NCBI GenBank assembly: GCA_964529175.1
Contig: CAZGVO010000005.1
Location: forward strand, 186,001 to 250,000
Direction of reading: 5' to 3'
DNA: 64,000 nucleotides
DNA from: JAAFJM01 sp964529175
GTDB taxonomy: Bacteria; Bacteroidota; Bacteroidia; UKL13-3
A program made the translations under genes and the position numbers. Every line of letters starts with the position of its first letter. Position 1 is the stretch's first letter. Below the pieces are notes generated by a model. It was given only the letters and a program-made list of their open reading frames with translations, had not been told where the DNA came from and made no database searches. This document shows, in pieces, positions 45,597 to 53,442 of this stretch.

Positions 45597-46484
45597 ATGT
45601 CTTTTTTCGATGATATAAAATATAAGCTAGCACAAAATAATGCAGTAGTAAAACTCATTGCATTAAATGTGGCTGTATATTTGGTTTTTGCCATTGCTCA
45701 CTTATTATTTTGGTTGTTTCAAGCCACAGATATTTTGGATTCGGTTCAAAAGCTATTTGTGTTATATGCCTCACCAGCTAATTTTATTACCCATCCGTGG
45801 GGTTTGGTAACCTATATGTTTTTGCATTCTGGCTTTTTTCATATCCTGTTTAATATGTTATGGATGTATTGGTTAGGAATGTTATTACATGAATATTTAG
45901 GAAATTCACGCGTTTATCAAGTGTATTTTTTAGGAGGAATAGGAGGAGGTTTATTATACCTACTTTTTTATAATGTTTTTCCAGTATTTAAAGATGCTTT
46001 ACCCGATTCATACGCTTTAGGAGCTTCGGCTGGTGTTTTAGCCATGGTTACAGCTGCTGCTACGTTATTGCCTCATTACACTGTTATGTTATTTGGTGTA
46101 TTTGCAGTTCAGTTAAGATATATAGCTATTTTTAGTGTTTTAATTGATTTGCTGAATATTCCAAGCGATAATGCAGGTGGAAGAATTGCACATTTAGGAG
46201 GTGCTTTGACAGGCTATTTATTTATTAAATATTTATATACTAATAATACATTTACCAATGCCATTCATTCGGTAAGTTCGTTTTTTGGTAATTTATTTAA
46301 ACCCAAGCCTAAACTTACTATTCATTACAAAGCAGAGAGTAAACCTAAAGCTAGTGCACCAAAATCTCATAAGCCAAACCAAGCCGATGTGGATGCTATT
46401 TTAGATAAAATTAGCCGAAGTGGTTATAGTAGTTTAACACAATCAGAAAAAGATATTCTTGCCAAGGCTAGTCAAGATGACTAG
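45597..46484 (+). CDS. Rhomboid-family intramembrane serine protease (second), with C-terminal DUF6576-like extension
   Basis: 295 residues. Rhomboid core with FLHSGFFHILFNMLWMYWLG, catalytic Ser in LGASAGVLAMVTAAA and His in GGRIAHLGGALTGY. After the last helix (about residue 215) comes a basic cytoplasmic tail and a short helical module VDAILDKISRSGYSSLTQSEKD (key: DAILDKISRSGYSSLTQSEK) that resembles DUF6576. The first rhomboid lacks this tail. The two are diverged paralogues, not a recent duplication. Ends at a bidirectional terminator. Confidence 0.93.
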   Translation: MSFFDDIKYKLAQNNAVVKLIALNVAVYLVFAIAHLLFWLFQATDILDSVQKLFVLYASPANFITHPWGLVTYMFLHSGFFHILFNMLWMYWLGMLLHEYLGNSRVYQVYFLGGIGGGLLYLLFYNVFPVFKDALPDSYALGASAGVLAMVTAAATLLPHYTVMLFGVFAVQLRYIAIFSVLIDLLNIPSDNAGGRIAHLGGALTGYLFIKYLYTNNTFTNAIHSVSSFFGNLFKPKPKLTIHYKAESKPKASAPKSHKPNQADVDAILDKISRSGYSSLTQSEKDILAKASQDD

Positions 46485-46501
46485 GATGAATTAAGGTAAA
46501 C

Positions 46502-46537
46502 AAAAAAGGCATTTCTAAAACTAGAAATGCCTTTTTT
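46502..46537. terminator. Bidirectional terminator between rhomboid and asd genes
   Basis: Perfect 16-bp stem AAAAAAGGCATTTCTA/TAGAAATGCCTTTTTT with a 4-nt loop, in the 70-nt gap between convergent genes. Confidence 0.9.
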
Positions 46538-46554
46538 GTTTAAAGTATTTGAGT

Positions 46555-47547
46555 TTATTTAATTAACCCTTTTGCTACTAAATGCTCAGCAATTTGAACA
46601 GTATTAGTTGCAGCTCCTTTGCGTAAATTATCAGCTACAATCCATAAGTTTAATGTATTAGGCTGGCTTTCGTCTCTTCTAATTCTTCCAACAAAAACTT
46701 CGTCTTTTCCATCAGCAAATAACGGCATTGGGTACTCAAACTCAGCTATATTATTTTGTAAAACAACTCCCGAAGTTTTGGTTAAAATATCGTGCACTTC
46801 TTGTAAATCGAAATCGTTTTCAAATTCAATATTTACACTTTCGCTATGCCCACCAGTAGTTGGTATTCTTACACATGTAGCGGTAACTTTAATCGAATCA
46901 TCGCCCATAATTTTTTTAGTTTCTTTCACCATTTTCATTTCTTCTTTGGTGTATCCATTTTCTAAAAAAACATCAATTTGTGGAATGGCATTTTTATCAA
47001 TTTGATATTTATAAGCCATTTCGCCAACTATGCCATTGCGTTCATTTTCCATTTGTTGCACCGCTTTTACACCAGTACCAGTAACCGATTGGTAAGTAGA
47101 AACCACCACACGTTTAATTTTATATTTGGCATGTAATGGATTTAAAACCAATACCATTTGGATGGTTGAACAATTTGGATTGGCTATAATTTTATCGTTG
47201 CTAGTTAATACATGCGCATTTACTTCTGGAACCACTAATTTTTTGGTTTCATCCATGCGCCAAGCCGATGAGTTATCAATAACATAACAACCAACTTCGG
47301 CAAATTTTGGAGCCCACTCTAGCGAAACACTTCCTCCAGCCGAAAATAAAGCTACATCTGGCCTGGCATCTACCGCTTGTTGCATAGTATGTAAAGTGTA
47401 TTCCTTATTCTTAAAAAGTATCTTTTTACCAGCAGATTTATCGGAAGCAACTGGAATAAATTCAGATACCGGGAAATTTTTCTCGGTTAACACTTTTAAC
47501 ATAACAGAACCCACTAAACCTGTGGCACCTACTACTGCAACTTTCAT
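46555..47547 (-). CDS. asd: Aspartate-semialdehyde dehydrogenase
   Basis: 330 residues. It reduces aspartyl phosphate to the semialdehyde with NADPH, in lysine, threonine, methionine and diaminopimelate synthesis. NADP-binding VGATGLVGSVML at 6-17, catalytic Cys126 in NPNCSTIQ, and the substrate region RIPTTGGHSESVNIEF with the conserved histidine. Normal length. Single-gene unit. The promoter has an exact TAnnTTTG element 31 nt upstream of the ATG. Confidence 0.97.
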   Translation of the reverse strand: MKVAVVGATGLVGSVMLKVLTEKNFPVSEFIPVASDKSAGKKILFKNKEYTLHTMQQAVDARPDVALFSAGGSVSLEWAPKFAEVGCYVIDNSSAWRMDETKKLVVPEVNAHVLTSNDKIIANPNCSTIQMVLVLNPLHAKYKIKRVVVSTYQSVTGTGVKAVQQMENERNGIVGEMAYKYQIDKNAIPQIDVFLENGYTKEEMKMVKETKKIMGDDSIKVTATCVRIPTTGGHSESVNIEFENDFDLQEVHDILTKTSGVVLQNNIAEFEYPMPLFADGKDEVFVGRIRRDESQPNTLNLWIVADNLRKGAATNTVQIAEHLVAKGLIK

Positions 47548-47577
47548 ATTTTTTCTTTAATAAATTAATGTGAGGCT

Positions 47578-47585
47578 CAAAGGTA
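47578..47585 (-). promoter_or_regulatory. Promoter -7 element (TACCTTTG) of asd
   Basis: Exact TAnnTTTG on the minus strand, in TTTACCTTTGAGCC, the same context as the element at 1742-1749. Confidence 0.55.
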
Positions 47586-47616
47586 AATATTTTAGGCTGA
47601 AAAGCATTTAGCCAAA

Positions 47617-48447
47617 CTATTTTTTATAAATAGTTACCTTGTTATCTTGAAAAGTATAAATAAGGTCTTTCGCTAAGAATGACCATTTTATTTTATTTAA
47701 AAATTGAAATACAGGACGGTTAATGCCAATTTTTAGTTCAATAGCATTTGTTTGATTATCTGTGGTTTGTAAAATATAGTTACTGTTAAGTTGAAACGAT
47801 GCTGTTTTACTGAATTTATAGGTTTTAACATAAGACGCAAAAACATCGAATAACAAAGCAATACTGTCATTGGCTATCAATACCTGTTTGGTATTTTCTA
47901 AAATAACAGTTGGAATAAAATCGGTTTTAATAATTTGCATAATGTTTCCGCTGCTTTGCGAAACGGTTCCATCTTTGCTCATTTTTTTTAGCTGCAAATC
48001 GCCTAAATCAAAAACCCAAATTCCATTATCGTAACTGCGCGCAATGGCTGATGCTTGGGTAATATTTTGTTTGGTTAAATCTAATTCGCCTCGGTAAGCA
48101 AGGTTATTATCTAAAAATAATACGCGATTTATTTCTTTGTAAAACACATAAATTTCCATTGGGTTACTCGCATCAATGCTGCTAATATTTCCATTGTAGT
48201 TGTAGTTTAAAGTAGCTAAAACTTTGCCCGAAGTATTGTATTTATACAATTGATTGCTGGGAGATACTACATACAAATTACCTAATTCGTCTGCTTGAAT
48301 AAACTTGGCATTTACTACAAACTCATTTAATAAATTAGTGCTATCTAATATGGTTTGTGCATTTATATTGCTTGTAAACATTAAGGTAAAAACAACCATT
48401 GTTTTTACCGATAATGAAACAAAATTATACAATGCCTTAGTTTTCAT
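47617..48447 (-). CDS. Secreted protein of propeller-like sequence, function unknown
   Basis: 276 residues. Signal peptide (about 1-31, ending TSNINAQ). The mature part has short repeats resembling propeller blades (IQADELGNLYVVSPSNQLYKYN, key: ADELGNLYVVS; GIWVFDLGDLQLKKMSKDG), but the repeats are weak and no family was recognised. It starts inside the end of the lpxH gene (11-nt overlap), so the two are cotranscribed; the reason for the pairing is not evident. It could have a role at the envelope, but nothing in the sequence proves it. Confidence 0.7.
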   Translation of the reverse strand: MKTKALYNFVSLSVKTMVVFTLMFTSNINAQTILDSTNLLNEFVVNAKFIQADELGNLYVVSPSNQLYKYNTSGKVLATLNYNYNGNISSIDASNPMEIYVFYKEINRVLFLDNNLAYRGELDLTKQNITQASAIARSYDNGIWVFDLGDLQLKKMSKDGTVSQSSGNIMQIIKTDFIPTVILENTKQVLIANDSIALLFDVFASYVKTYKFSKTASFQLNSNYILQTTDNQTNAIELKIGINRPVFQFLNKIKWSFLAKDLIYTFQDNKVTIYKK

Positions 48448-49213
48448 TATTGTAAATATAATTGGCCGAACTATCAGTAAAACTTTTTATACTTACCTCA
48501 TTTTCATCTAATTCTAAATAGGTATTGTAATCAATCCAATCACCTAAATTGATATAATTTGATTGATTATTTAATTTATAAATCATGGGTAAATGCCTAT
48601 GACCAAAAATAAAATAGTCAATATGTTCGTGTTGCAAAAAATTACGCGCGTGTTGAATTAAAAACTCATTTTTGCCATAAAATGCATGGTTGTCGCTGTA
48701 AGTTTCTTCTTTACTTTTTCTACTAAAATAATTAGCTAAACCAATGCCAATATTGGGGTGGAAAAATGCAAATAACCTTTGAAAAAAGTAATTTCTATAA
48801 ACTGAAAGTATAAACTTAAACTTATGTTGTTTAGGCCCTAAACCATCACCATGGCCAATGTATAATTTTTTACCTGCAATGGTTTTTATAATGGGTTTGG
48901 CATACACTTTACAGCCAATTTCTTTTTCTAAATATCCAAATTGCCATAAATCGTGGTTGCCATGAAAAACATGAACAGGAATTCCATCTTCAACAAACTC
49001 TGCCAATTTTGCTAAGAGCCTCACAAATCCTTTGGGAACAACAGTTTTGTACTCAAACCAAAAATCAAAAATATCGCCAACTATGTACAGTTCATTACAG
49101 TTTGGTTTTATACTGTTTAAAAAAGAAACAATACGTTTTTCGCGTACTGCGCTTTCTTCAAAGCTAGGAATGCCTAAATGAAAATCGGAAACAAAGTAAG
49201 TTTTTTTCTGCAC
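48437..49213 (-). CDS. lpxH: UDP-2,3-diacylglucosamine diphosphatase (LpxH family)
   Basis: 258 residues. A calcineurin-like metallophosphoesterase with the full metal-site set: VSDFHLG (residues 8-14), VGDIFDFWFEY, FHGNHDLW, IGHGDGLG and FGHRHLP. The FDFW signature is that of LpxH, which removes UMP from UDP-diacylglucosamine to give lipid X in lipid A synthesis. A second, more divergent member lies at 59580-60425. Its gene overlaps the downstream propeller-like gene by 11 nt. Confidence 0.85.
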   Translation of the reverse strand: MQKKTYFVSDFHLGIPSFEESAVREKRIVSFLNSIKPNCNELYIVGDIFDFWFEYKTVVPKGFVRLLAKLAEFVEDGIPVHVFHGNHDLWQFGYLEKEIGCKVYAKPIIKTIAGKKLYIGHGDGLGPKQHKFKFILSVYRNYFFQRLFAFFHPNIGIGLANYFSRKSKEETYSDNHAFYGKNEFLIQHARNFLQHEHIDYFIFGHRHLPMIYKLNNQSNYINLGDWIDYNTYLELDENEVSIKSFTDSSANYIYNNEN

Positions 49214-49215
49214 TA

Positions 49216-49872
49216 TTAATCTCTTGAAATATCATCAACTATAAAAACAAAAACCTCTGTGGGGCCATGAGCACCTACTACTAAAGTGTTTTCAATATTG
49301 GTTGATCGGCTTGGGCCAGTTATATAACTTAAAAGCGAAGGTAAATTTTTGCCATAACGGTTGCGTACCAATTGCATTCCATCTTTGGTTTCCATAACCA
49401 ATTGCGAACGTTTGGCTACTACTATATGCACCGGAGGCCAAATGGTTAAAGTACGGCTATTGGCAGTTGAACTAACTAAAATAGTTCCTGTGCGAGCTAT
49501 TAAAGCTTCGCAAGTTGTTATGGCTGCTTGAACTTTTTCTAGTTGTTCTCTTTTATGGCTAAAATTAATGCCGGTATCTTTCAGTGTATCTTGTAATTGA
49601 TGTTCCCAACAAAAAAAATGTTTCCATTTTCGTTGCTCCAAAAGCGTAATGAGTTTATCTAAAAAATCAAATTGGTTACTGCAATAAACAAACTCGCCAC
49701 TAAGTGCGGTAAATTGCTGAGCAAAAACCTCTAACAAGCTTAAATCGCTACTTGGCTGTACATAAATATTACTGTCTAAATCAATATTGGTAAATTGATT
49801 TTTACTTTTAAAAGTAAGCGCTTGGCGTACTTTTTTTAATATTTTTTCTTTTGGTGTTACTTGTTGCTCCAC
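49216..49872 (-). CDS. LUD-domain protein (LutC/YkgG-like)
   Basis: 218 residues from the GTG at 49872. The LUD domain covers about 60-216, with TCEALIARTGTILVSST, TLTIWPPVHIVVAKRSQLV (key: WPPVHIVVAK) and LLSYITGPSRSTNIENTLVVGAHGPTEVFVFIVDD (key: ITGPSRSTNIE and GAHGPTEV). The frame stays open up to 49956, but that end lies inside the terminator of the preceding gene, so a later start is needed; the GTG gives VEQQVTPKEKILKKVRQAL, as in relatives. LutC acts with LutA and LutB in lactate oxidation; neither is present here. Stop is 2 nt from the lpxH start. Confidence 0.8.
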   Translation of the reverse strand: MEQQVTPKEKILKKVRQALTFKSKNQFTNIDLDSNIYVQPSSDLSLLEVFAQQFTALSGEFVYCSNQFDFLDKLITLLEQRKWKHFFCWEHQLQDTLKDTGINFSHKREQLEKVQAAITTCEALIARTGTILVSSTANSRTLTIWPPVHIVVAKRSQLVMETKDGMQLVRNRYGKNLPSLLSYITGPSRSTNIENTLVVGAHGPTEVFVFIVDDISRD

Positions 49873-49944
49873 TAAGCGCAAGGTAATATTTATTTTTAAT
49901 AAAAAACAAGCCTTTAAATTTGAGTATAAAAAACTCATCCACAT

Positions 49945-49985
49945 AAAAAATCCCAACTAAAAATATCATATCAGTTGGGATTTTT
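49945..49985 (-). terminator. Terminator of the methyltransferase gene
   Basis: Stem AAAAAATCCCAACT/AGTTGGGATTTTT with a 13-nt loop, 24 nt past the stop of the gene at 50009. It rules out upstream start codons for the LUD gene. Confidence 0.85.
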
Positions 49986-50008
49986 GTGGTTATAAATTTA
50001 ATTAAATG

Positions 50009-50812
50009 TTATTTCCAAGCTTTTACTATTAAACCTGTTCCAGTGCTGTGTTTCATATTGGTATCTAAATAATTTAATACAAAACTGATTGGGAAAGTAA
50101 TGATATAATAAAACGGCAAAATTAAAAAGAAAATTTTACTCGCATTAAGCATTAACATTGGGTATTTCATACTTAGTTTCCAAGCTATTTTACCTGGATT
50201 GCCATAGCTATAAAGTATTTCCATTTTTTCAAAACCTGCCTTTTTTAATTTTTCGGCCATTTCAGCTACAGGGTAGCCATCGCGAACGTGCTCGCCAATA
50301 AAGCTTTCGCCTGTTTCTTCGTGTACATCGCTTCCGCCTTGGTCGCTTGGCGTACTAATCAAAAGCATTGCGCCTGGTTTCATAGCTTGGTGGTAATTGG
50401 TAAATACATCAACATCTTCTAAAATATGCTCCATTACGTCCACACAAAGAATCAAATCGTATTTATTAGTTGCAAAAGGTTTTGTTAAATCGGCAAATTG
50501 AAATTTAGCATTGCTTAAACCTACTTTTCCAAAAAACTCGTTACAATCAGCAATTTGTTTTTCCATAACATCCAATGAATCAATGGTGTATTGGTTTTTG
50601 TGCTTTGCTAAAAAATAACTGTATTGACCAAAACCTGAGCCTGCATCGCAAATCATAGCTTTAGGATTATTGTTAATCCATGTTTTTAATTCGCGGTGAA
50701 TATGCCAACTGCGTAGCAAAAGTAAATCTAAAAGGCTGTAAAATATTTTACGTAAAATGGTGAATTTGTTAAATACAATTCCTAGGTCTTTTTTTATTGG
50801 ATCGTAATTCAT
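50009..50812 (-). CDS. Class I SAM-dependent methyltransferase with C-terminal membrane segment
   Basis: 267 residues. SAM-binding motif I is MICDAGSGFGQYSYFLAKH (about 53-71), followed by SLDVMEKQIADC and DLILCVDVMEHILEDV (motif for the post-I acid and IV). The C-terminal part has a long hydrophobic segment (about 222-250), so the enzyme is likely membrane-associated, as seen in methyltransferases acting on lipids or quinones. The acceptor is unknown. It precedes its own terminator. Confidence 0.88.
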   Translation of the reverse strand: MNYDPIKKDLGIVFNKFTILRKIFYSLLDLLLLRSWHIHRELKTWINNNPKAMICDAGSGFGQYSYFLAKHKNQYTIDSLDVMEKQIADCNEFFGKVGLSNAKFQFADLTKPFATNKYDLILCVDVMEHILEDVDVFTNYHQAMKPGAMLLISTPSDQGGSDVHEETGESFIGEHVRDGYPVAEMAEKLKKAGFEKMEILYSYGNPGKIAWKLSMKYPMLMLNASKIFFLILPFYYIITFPISFVLNYLDTNMKHSTGTGLIVKAWK

Positions 50813-50846
50813 TATGCTAAAATGCTGTGTATTTTTATATTAAAAT

Positions 50847-51209
50847 TTATTTTCCTTTTTTCTCGTCTTCTTCTTTTACTTTTTGCATTACCTTTTCCAT
50901 ATGGAAAACATAATCTAAACTTTCGTCTACAAAAAAAGTAAGTTCAGGAACTATGCGTGCTTGGTTTTTAATTTTAGAAGCCAATCTTCGTCTAATTTCT
51001 TTGTTATTAAAGTTAATTAAATCAAGTAGTTCTGTTTTATTGGCAGTATTTAAAAAACTTAAATACACTTTTGCATAACCTAAATCGGGCGAAACTTCCA
51101 CCTTGCTTATAGTAATAAATGCATTATTAAACGAACCACTTTCTTTTAAAAATATATCAGCCAAATACTGTTGTATAATGCCTGCAAATTTTTCTTGACG
51201 AATACCCAT
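50847..51209 (-). CDS. rbfA: 30S ribosome-binding factor RbfA
   Basis: 120 residues. A KH-fold protein that helps 16S rRNA 5' end maturation on the 30S subunit. Seen: GIRQEKFAGIIQQYLADIF, AFITISKVEVSPDLGYAKVYLSF (key: ISKVEVSPDLGYAKVY), RRRLASKI and FFVDESLDYVFHMEKVM. Length is typical. In most bacteria it is next to infB or truB; here it is on its own, 34 nt upstream of the methyltransferase gene in the same direction. Confidence 0.93.
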   Translation of the reverse strand: MGIRQEKFAGIIQQYLADIFLKESGSFNNAFITISKVEVSPDLGYAKVYLSFLNTANKTELLDLINFNNKEIRRRLASKIKNQARIVPELTFFVDESLDYVFHMEKVMQKVKEEDEKKGK

Positions 51210-51226
51210 AACTAAAATAATAGCTA

Positions 51227-51248
51227 CAAATATAAGCAGCCAAATGTA
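51227..51248 (-). promoter_or_regulatory. Two -7 elements before rbfA (TATATTTG, TACATTTG)
   Basis: Exact TAnnTTTG matches on the minus strand at 51227-51234 (TATATTTG) and 51241-51248 (TACATTTG), 17 and 31 nt from the ATG. Which one is used is unknown. Confidence 0.5.
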
Positions 51249-51292
51249 AAATAGCTATTTTTACTAAATATTGGCATTTATATTCTGTAAAA

Positions 51293-51943
51293 TTATAGTT
51301 TTCTAACCAGCATTAATCCATCTCGCAGTGGTAAAAGAATATTTTCTACACGGTTATCTGCAGTAATTTTTTGGTTTAAATGGTGCAAAATTTTGGTGTC
51401 TTTATCTTTTTCTAGCGCTTTTTCATTTAAAACCTTTCCGCTCCAAAGTACATTATCAAGTAAAATAAAGGCTCCCGAAGGAATTATCTCCATCACCAAA
51501 TCATAGTATCTTTCGTAGTTAGGTTTGTCGGCATCAATAAAAACCAAATCAAAAGGATGGTTTAAAGTTCTAATTATTTGATAAGCATCGCCAATAATAT
51601 GCCTGATTTTGGTTTTCATGCCTGCTTTTTCAATGTATTCGTTTACCAAATCTTCATTTTCGGGGTTCACATCTATGGTAAATAATTTTCCATTTTCTTG
51701 TAAACCTTCAGCAAGACAAAGGGCCGAATAGCCAGTATAAGTTCCAATTTCTAAAATATATTTAGGCTTAATCATGCTACTAATCATGCTTAAAAAGCGA
51801 CCTTGAAAATGTCCACTAATCATTCGAGGTTGTAAAATATTAGCATTTGTATGGCGGTTTAAATTTTTTAAAACCTCGTTTTCTTGGCTTGAGTGTTTAT
51901 CGCAATACGTTTGTAAATCTTCAGGAATTAATTCAAAACTCAT
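51293..51943 (-). CDS. O-methyltransferase, caffeoyl-CoA-type family
   Basis: 216 residues. SAM-binding motif ILEIGTYTGYSALCLAEGL (about 68-86), metal-site FIDADKPNYERYY, and DNVLWSGKV. The family methylates catechol-type hydroxyls or tRNA wobble derivatives (TrmR-like members); the substrate here is not told by sequence. The start ATG at 51943 lies only 4 nt from the end of an exact -7 promoter element, suggesting a leaderless or nearly leaderless mRNA. Confidence 0.9.
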   Translation of the reverse strand: MSFELIPEDLQTYCDKHSSQENEVLKNLNRHTNANILQPRMISGHFQGRFLSMISSMIKPKYILEIGTYTGYSALCLAEGLQENGKLFTIDVNPENEDLVNEYIEKAGMKTKIRHIIGDAYQIIRTLNHPFDLVFIDADKPNYERYYDLVMEIIPSGAFILLDNVLWSGKVLNEKALEKDKDTKILHHLNQKITADNRVENILLPLRDGLMLVRKL

Positions 51944-51947
51944 AAAG

Positions 51948-51955
51948 CAAATGTA
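51948..51955 (-). promoter_or_regulatory. Promoter -7 element (TACATTTG) next to the O-methyltransferase start
   Basis: Exact TAnnTTTG on the minus strand, ending 4 nt before the ATG, so transcription would begin at or just before the start codon. Confidence 0.55.
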
Positions 51956-52045
51956 ATATTTTGCTCGAATTAGGCTAAAATACTAACATTAGTCACTTTC
52001 AATTTTGAGGCTGAGCAATATTTGCATTTTTATTGTCAAAATACA

Positions 52046-52085
52046 GTCATAAGGGTTATTTTTGAGATACGTCATAAGGTTTATT
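52046..52085. promoter_or_regulatory. Pair of 15-nt direct repeats upstream of the HmuY operon
   Basis: GTCATAAGGGTTATT (52046-52060) and GTCATAAGGTTTATT (52071-52085) match at 14 of 15 positions and are 25 bp apart. They lie 44-83 nt before the first gene of the operon. Could be operator sites. Confidence 0.6.
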
Positions 52086-52100
52086 CCGTAAGTGTATCGA

Positions 52101-52118
52101 CTTTCGCAGACTCGAAAG
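52101..52118 (+). promoter_or_regulatory. Short hairpin in the leader of the HmuY operon
   Basis: CTTTCG/CGAAAG stem with a 6-nt loop, 11 nt before the ATG at 52129. It may affect mRNA stability or translation. Confidence 0.4.
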
Positions 52119-52128
52119 AAATAAAATC

Positions 52129-53421
52129 ATGAATAAAAAACTTTTTACAATTCTATTTTTAGCTTTTATAGCTAACACTGTGTTTTCACAGACAACTTAC
52201 GTTGATTCAGTAAGTATGACCGTTGGAACTTCGGTTGACGTTTTCTACAATTTGAGTACAGGTAAAAAAGATACTGTATCGAACAGAAATTGGCATTTAG
52301 CATTTGCGGTACGCAATGCACAACCACCTTTAAAAACCATGCAAGCAGCAACCGTTTTAATTAACGAAGGTCGTGGTGTTTCGTTATACGAATCAAACCA
52401 ATCTTTTGCAAATTGGAGTACTTTTGACACCACAGGCTGGAAATCTTGGCCAACTGCTTTCAACAGCGATTCTTCTTGGGATATTGGAGCATTTAATAAA
52501 AACAGAAATATGGCAAATCCGTTTGACTACGGTTGGGGAACTTACGATATGACTTCGCGTGATGTTTCTGGTTCAAAAGTTTTTTTAATTGCTGTTGATG
52601 GTGCTAATCCTGGCGCTCCTTCAAATAACTTTAGAAAAGTATCAATTCAAAAAATTGCTTACGATTCAATGTGGGTATTTACTATCAGTAAATTAGATGG
52701 AACTGATAGCAATACAGTTACCATTAAGAAAAAAGATTTTGCTGGTAAATTATTTGCATATTACAATATGAATACTAATACAGTAATTGACAGAGAGCCA
52801 ATTCCTGCAAAAGATTGGAATTTATTATTTACTCGCTACAAAGCATTAGTAACTTTAGGTCCTACTACTATTATGTATCCAGTAATGGGTGTATTACAAA
52901 ATAGCAATACTATGGCTTACAAAGTACAAGGCGATAATGCTAATAACGCTACATACGATACCTTACAGTTTGTTTCAAAAATTAGAACAATTGATTGGGA
53001 TTGGAAAGTAATTACTACTGCTCCTGGCGCTTGGCCAGTAAAAGATTCGTTAGTATACTTTACACGTGTTGCTAATAAAATCAATAAAATTAAATTCACT
53101 AGCTACTATGCAGGACAAGATAGACAAAGCATTGTGTTTAATAAAACTGATTATGCTGGTTTAAGCGTTAACGAAACTGTAAAAAATAAATTGGAAGTTA
53201 GTGTATATCCAAATCCTGCTAACGAAAACATTTTTGTATCTTTAAACTCAAATGTTAAAGCTGCTCAAGTAACAATCAGCAATTTAAGCGGTAAAGCTTT
53301 AATTAGTGCGGAAATTACTGCTGATAATAAAGTGGACGTATGTGGCTTACCGATGGGTATGTATTTATTAACCATTGCTACTAGCAACGGAAGCGAAACA
53401 GTTAAATTTATTAAACAATAA
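52129..53421 (+). CDS. T9SS-exported HmuY-like protein
   Basis: 430 residues. Signal peptide MNKKLFTILFLAFIANTVFSQ. The body (about 22-350) is beta-rich and HmuY-like: DVFYNLSTGKKDTVSNRNWHLAF (key: NRNWHLAF), KVSIQKIAYDSMWVF, and a repeated ..PAKDWNLLFTRYKA.. motif of the kind seen in the W-D-L-x-F strands. It ends in a type A T9SS tail (VSVYPNPANENIFVSL ... VKFIKQ). HmuY proteins take haem from host or environmental haem proteins and pass it to a TonB receptor. First gene of a three-gene operon; the receptor follows after 21 nt. Confidence 0.78.
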   Translation: MNKKLFTILFLAFIANTVFSQTTYVDSVSMTVGTSVDVFYNLSTGKKDTVSNRNWHLAFAVRNAQPPLKTMQAATVLINEGRGVSLYESNQSFANWSTFDTTGWKSWPTAFNSDSSWDIGAFNKNRNMANPFDYGWGTYDMTSRDVSGSKVFLIAVDGANPGAPSNNFRKVSIQKIAYDSMWVFTISKLDGTDSNTVTIKKKDFAGKLFAYYNMNTNTVIDREPIPAKDWNLLFTRYKALVTLGPTTIMYPVMGVLQNSNTMAYKVQGDNANNATYDTLQFVSKIRTIDWDWKVITTAPGAWPVKDSLVYFTRVANKINKIKFTSYYAGQDRQSIVFNKTDYAGLSVNETVKNKLEVSVYPNPANENIFVSLNSNVKAAQVTISNLSGKALISAEITADNKVDVCGLPMGMYLLTIATSNGSETVKFIKQ

Positions 53422-53442
53422 TTTTATTTTAAATTTCAAACA

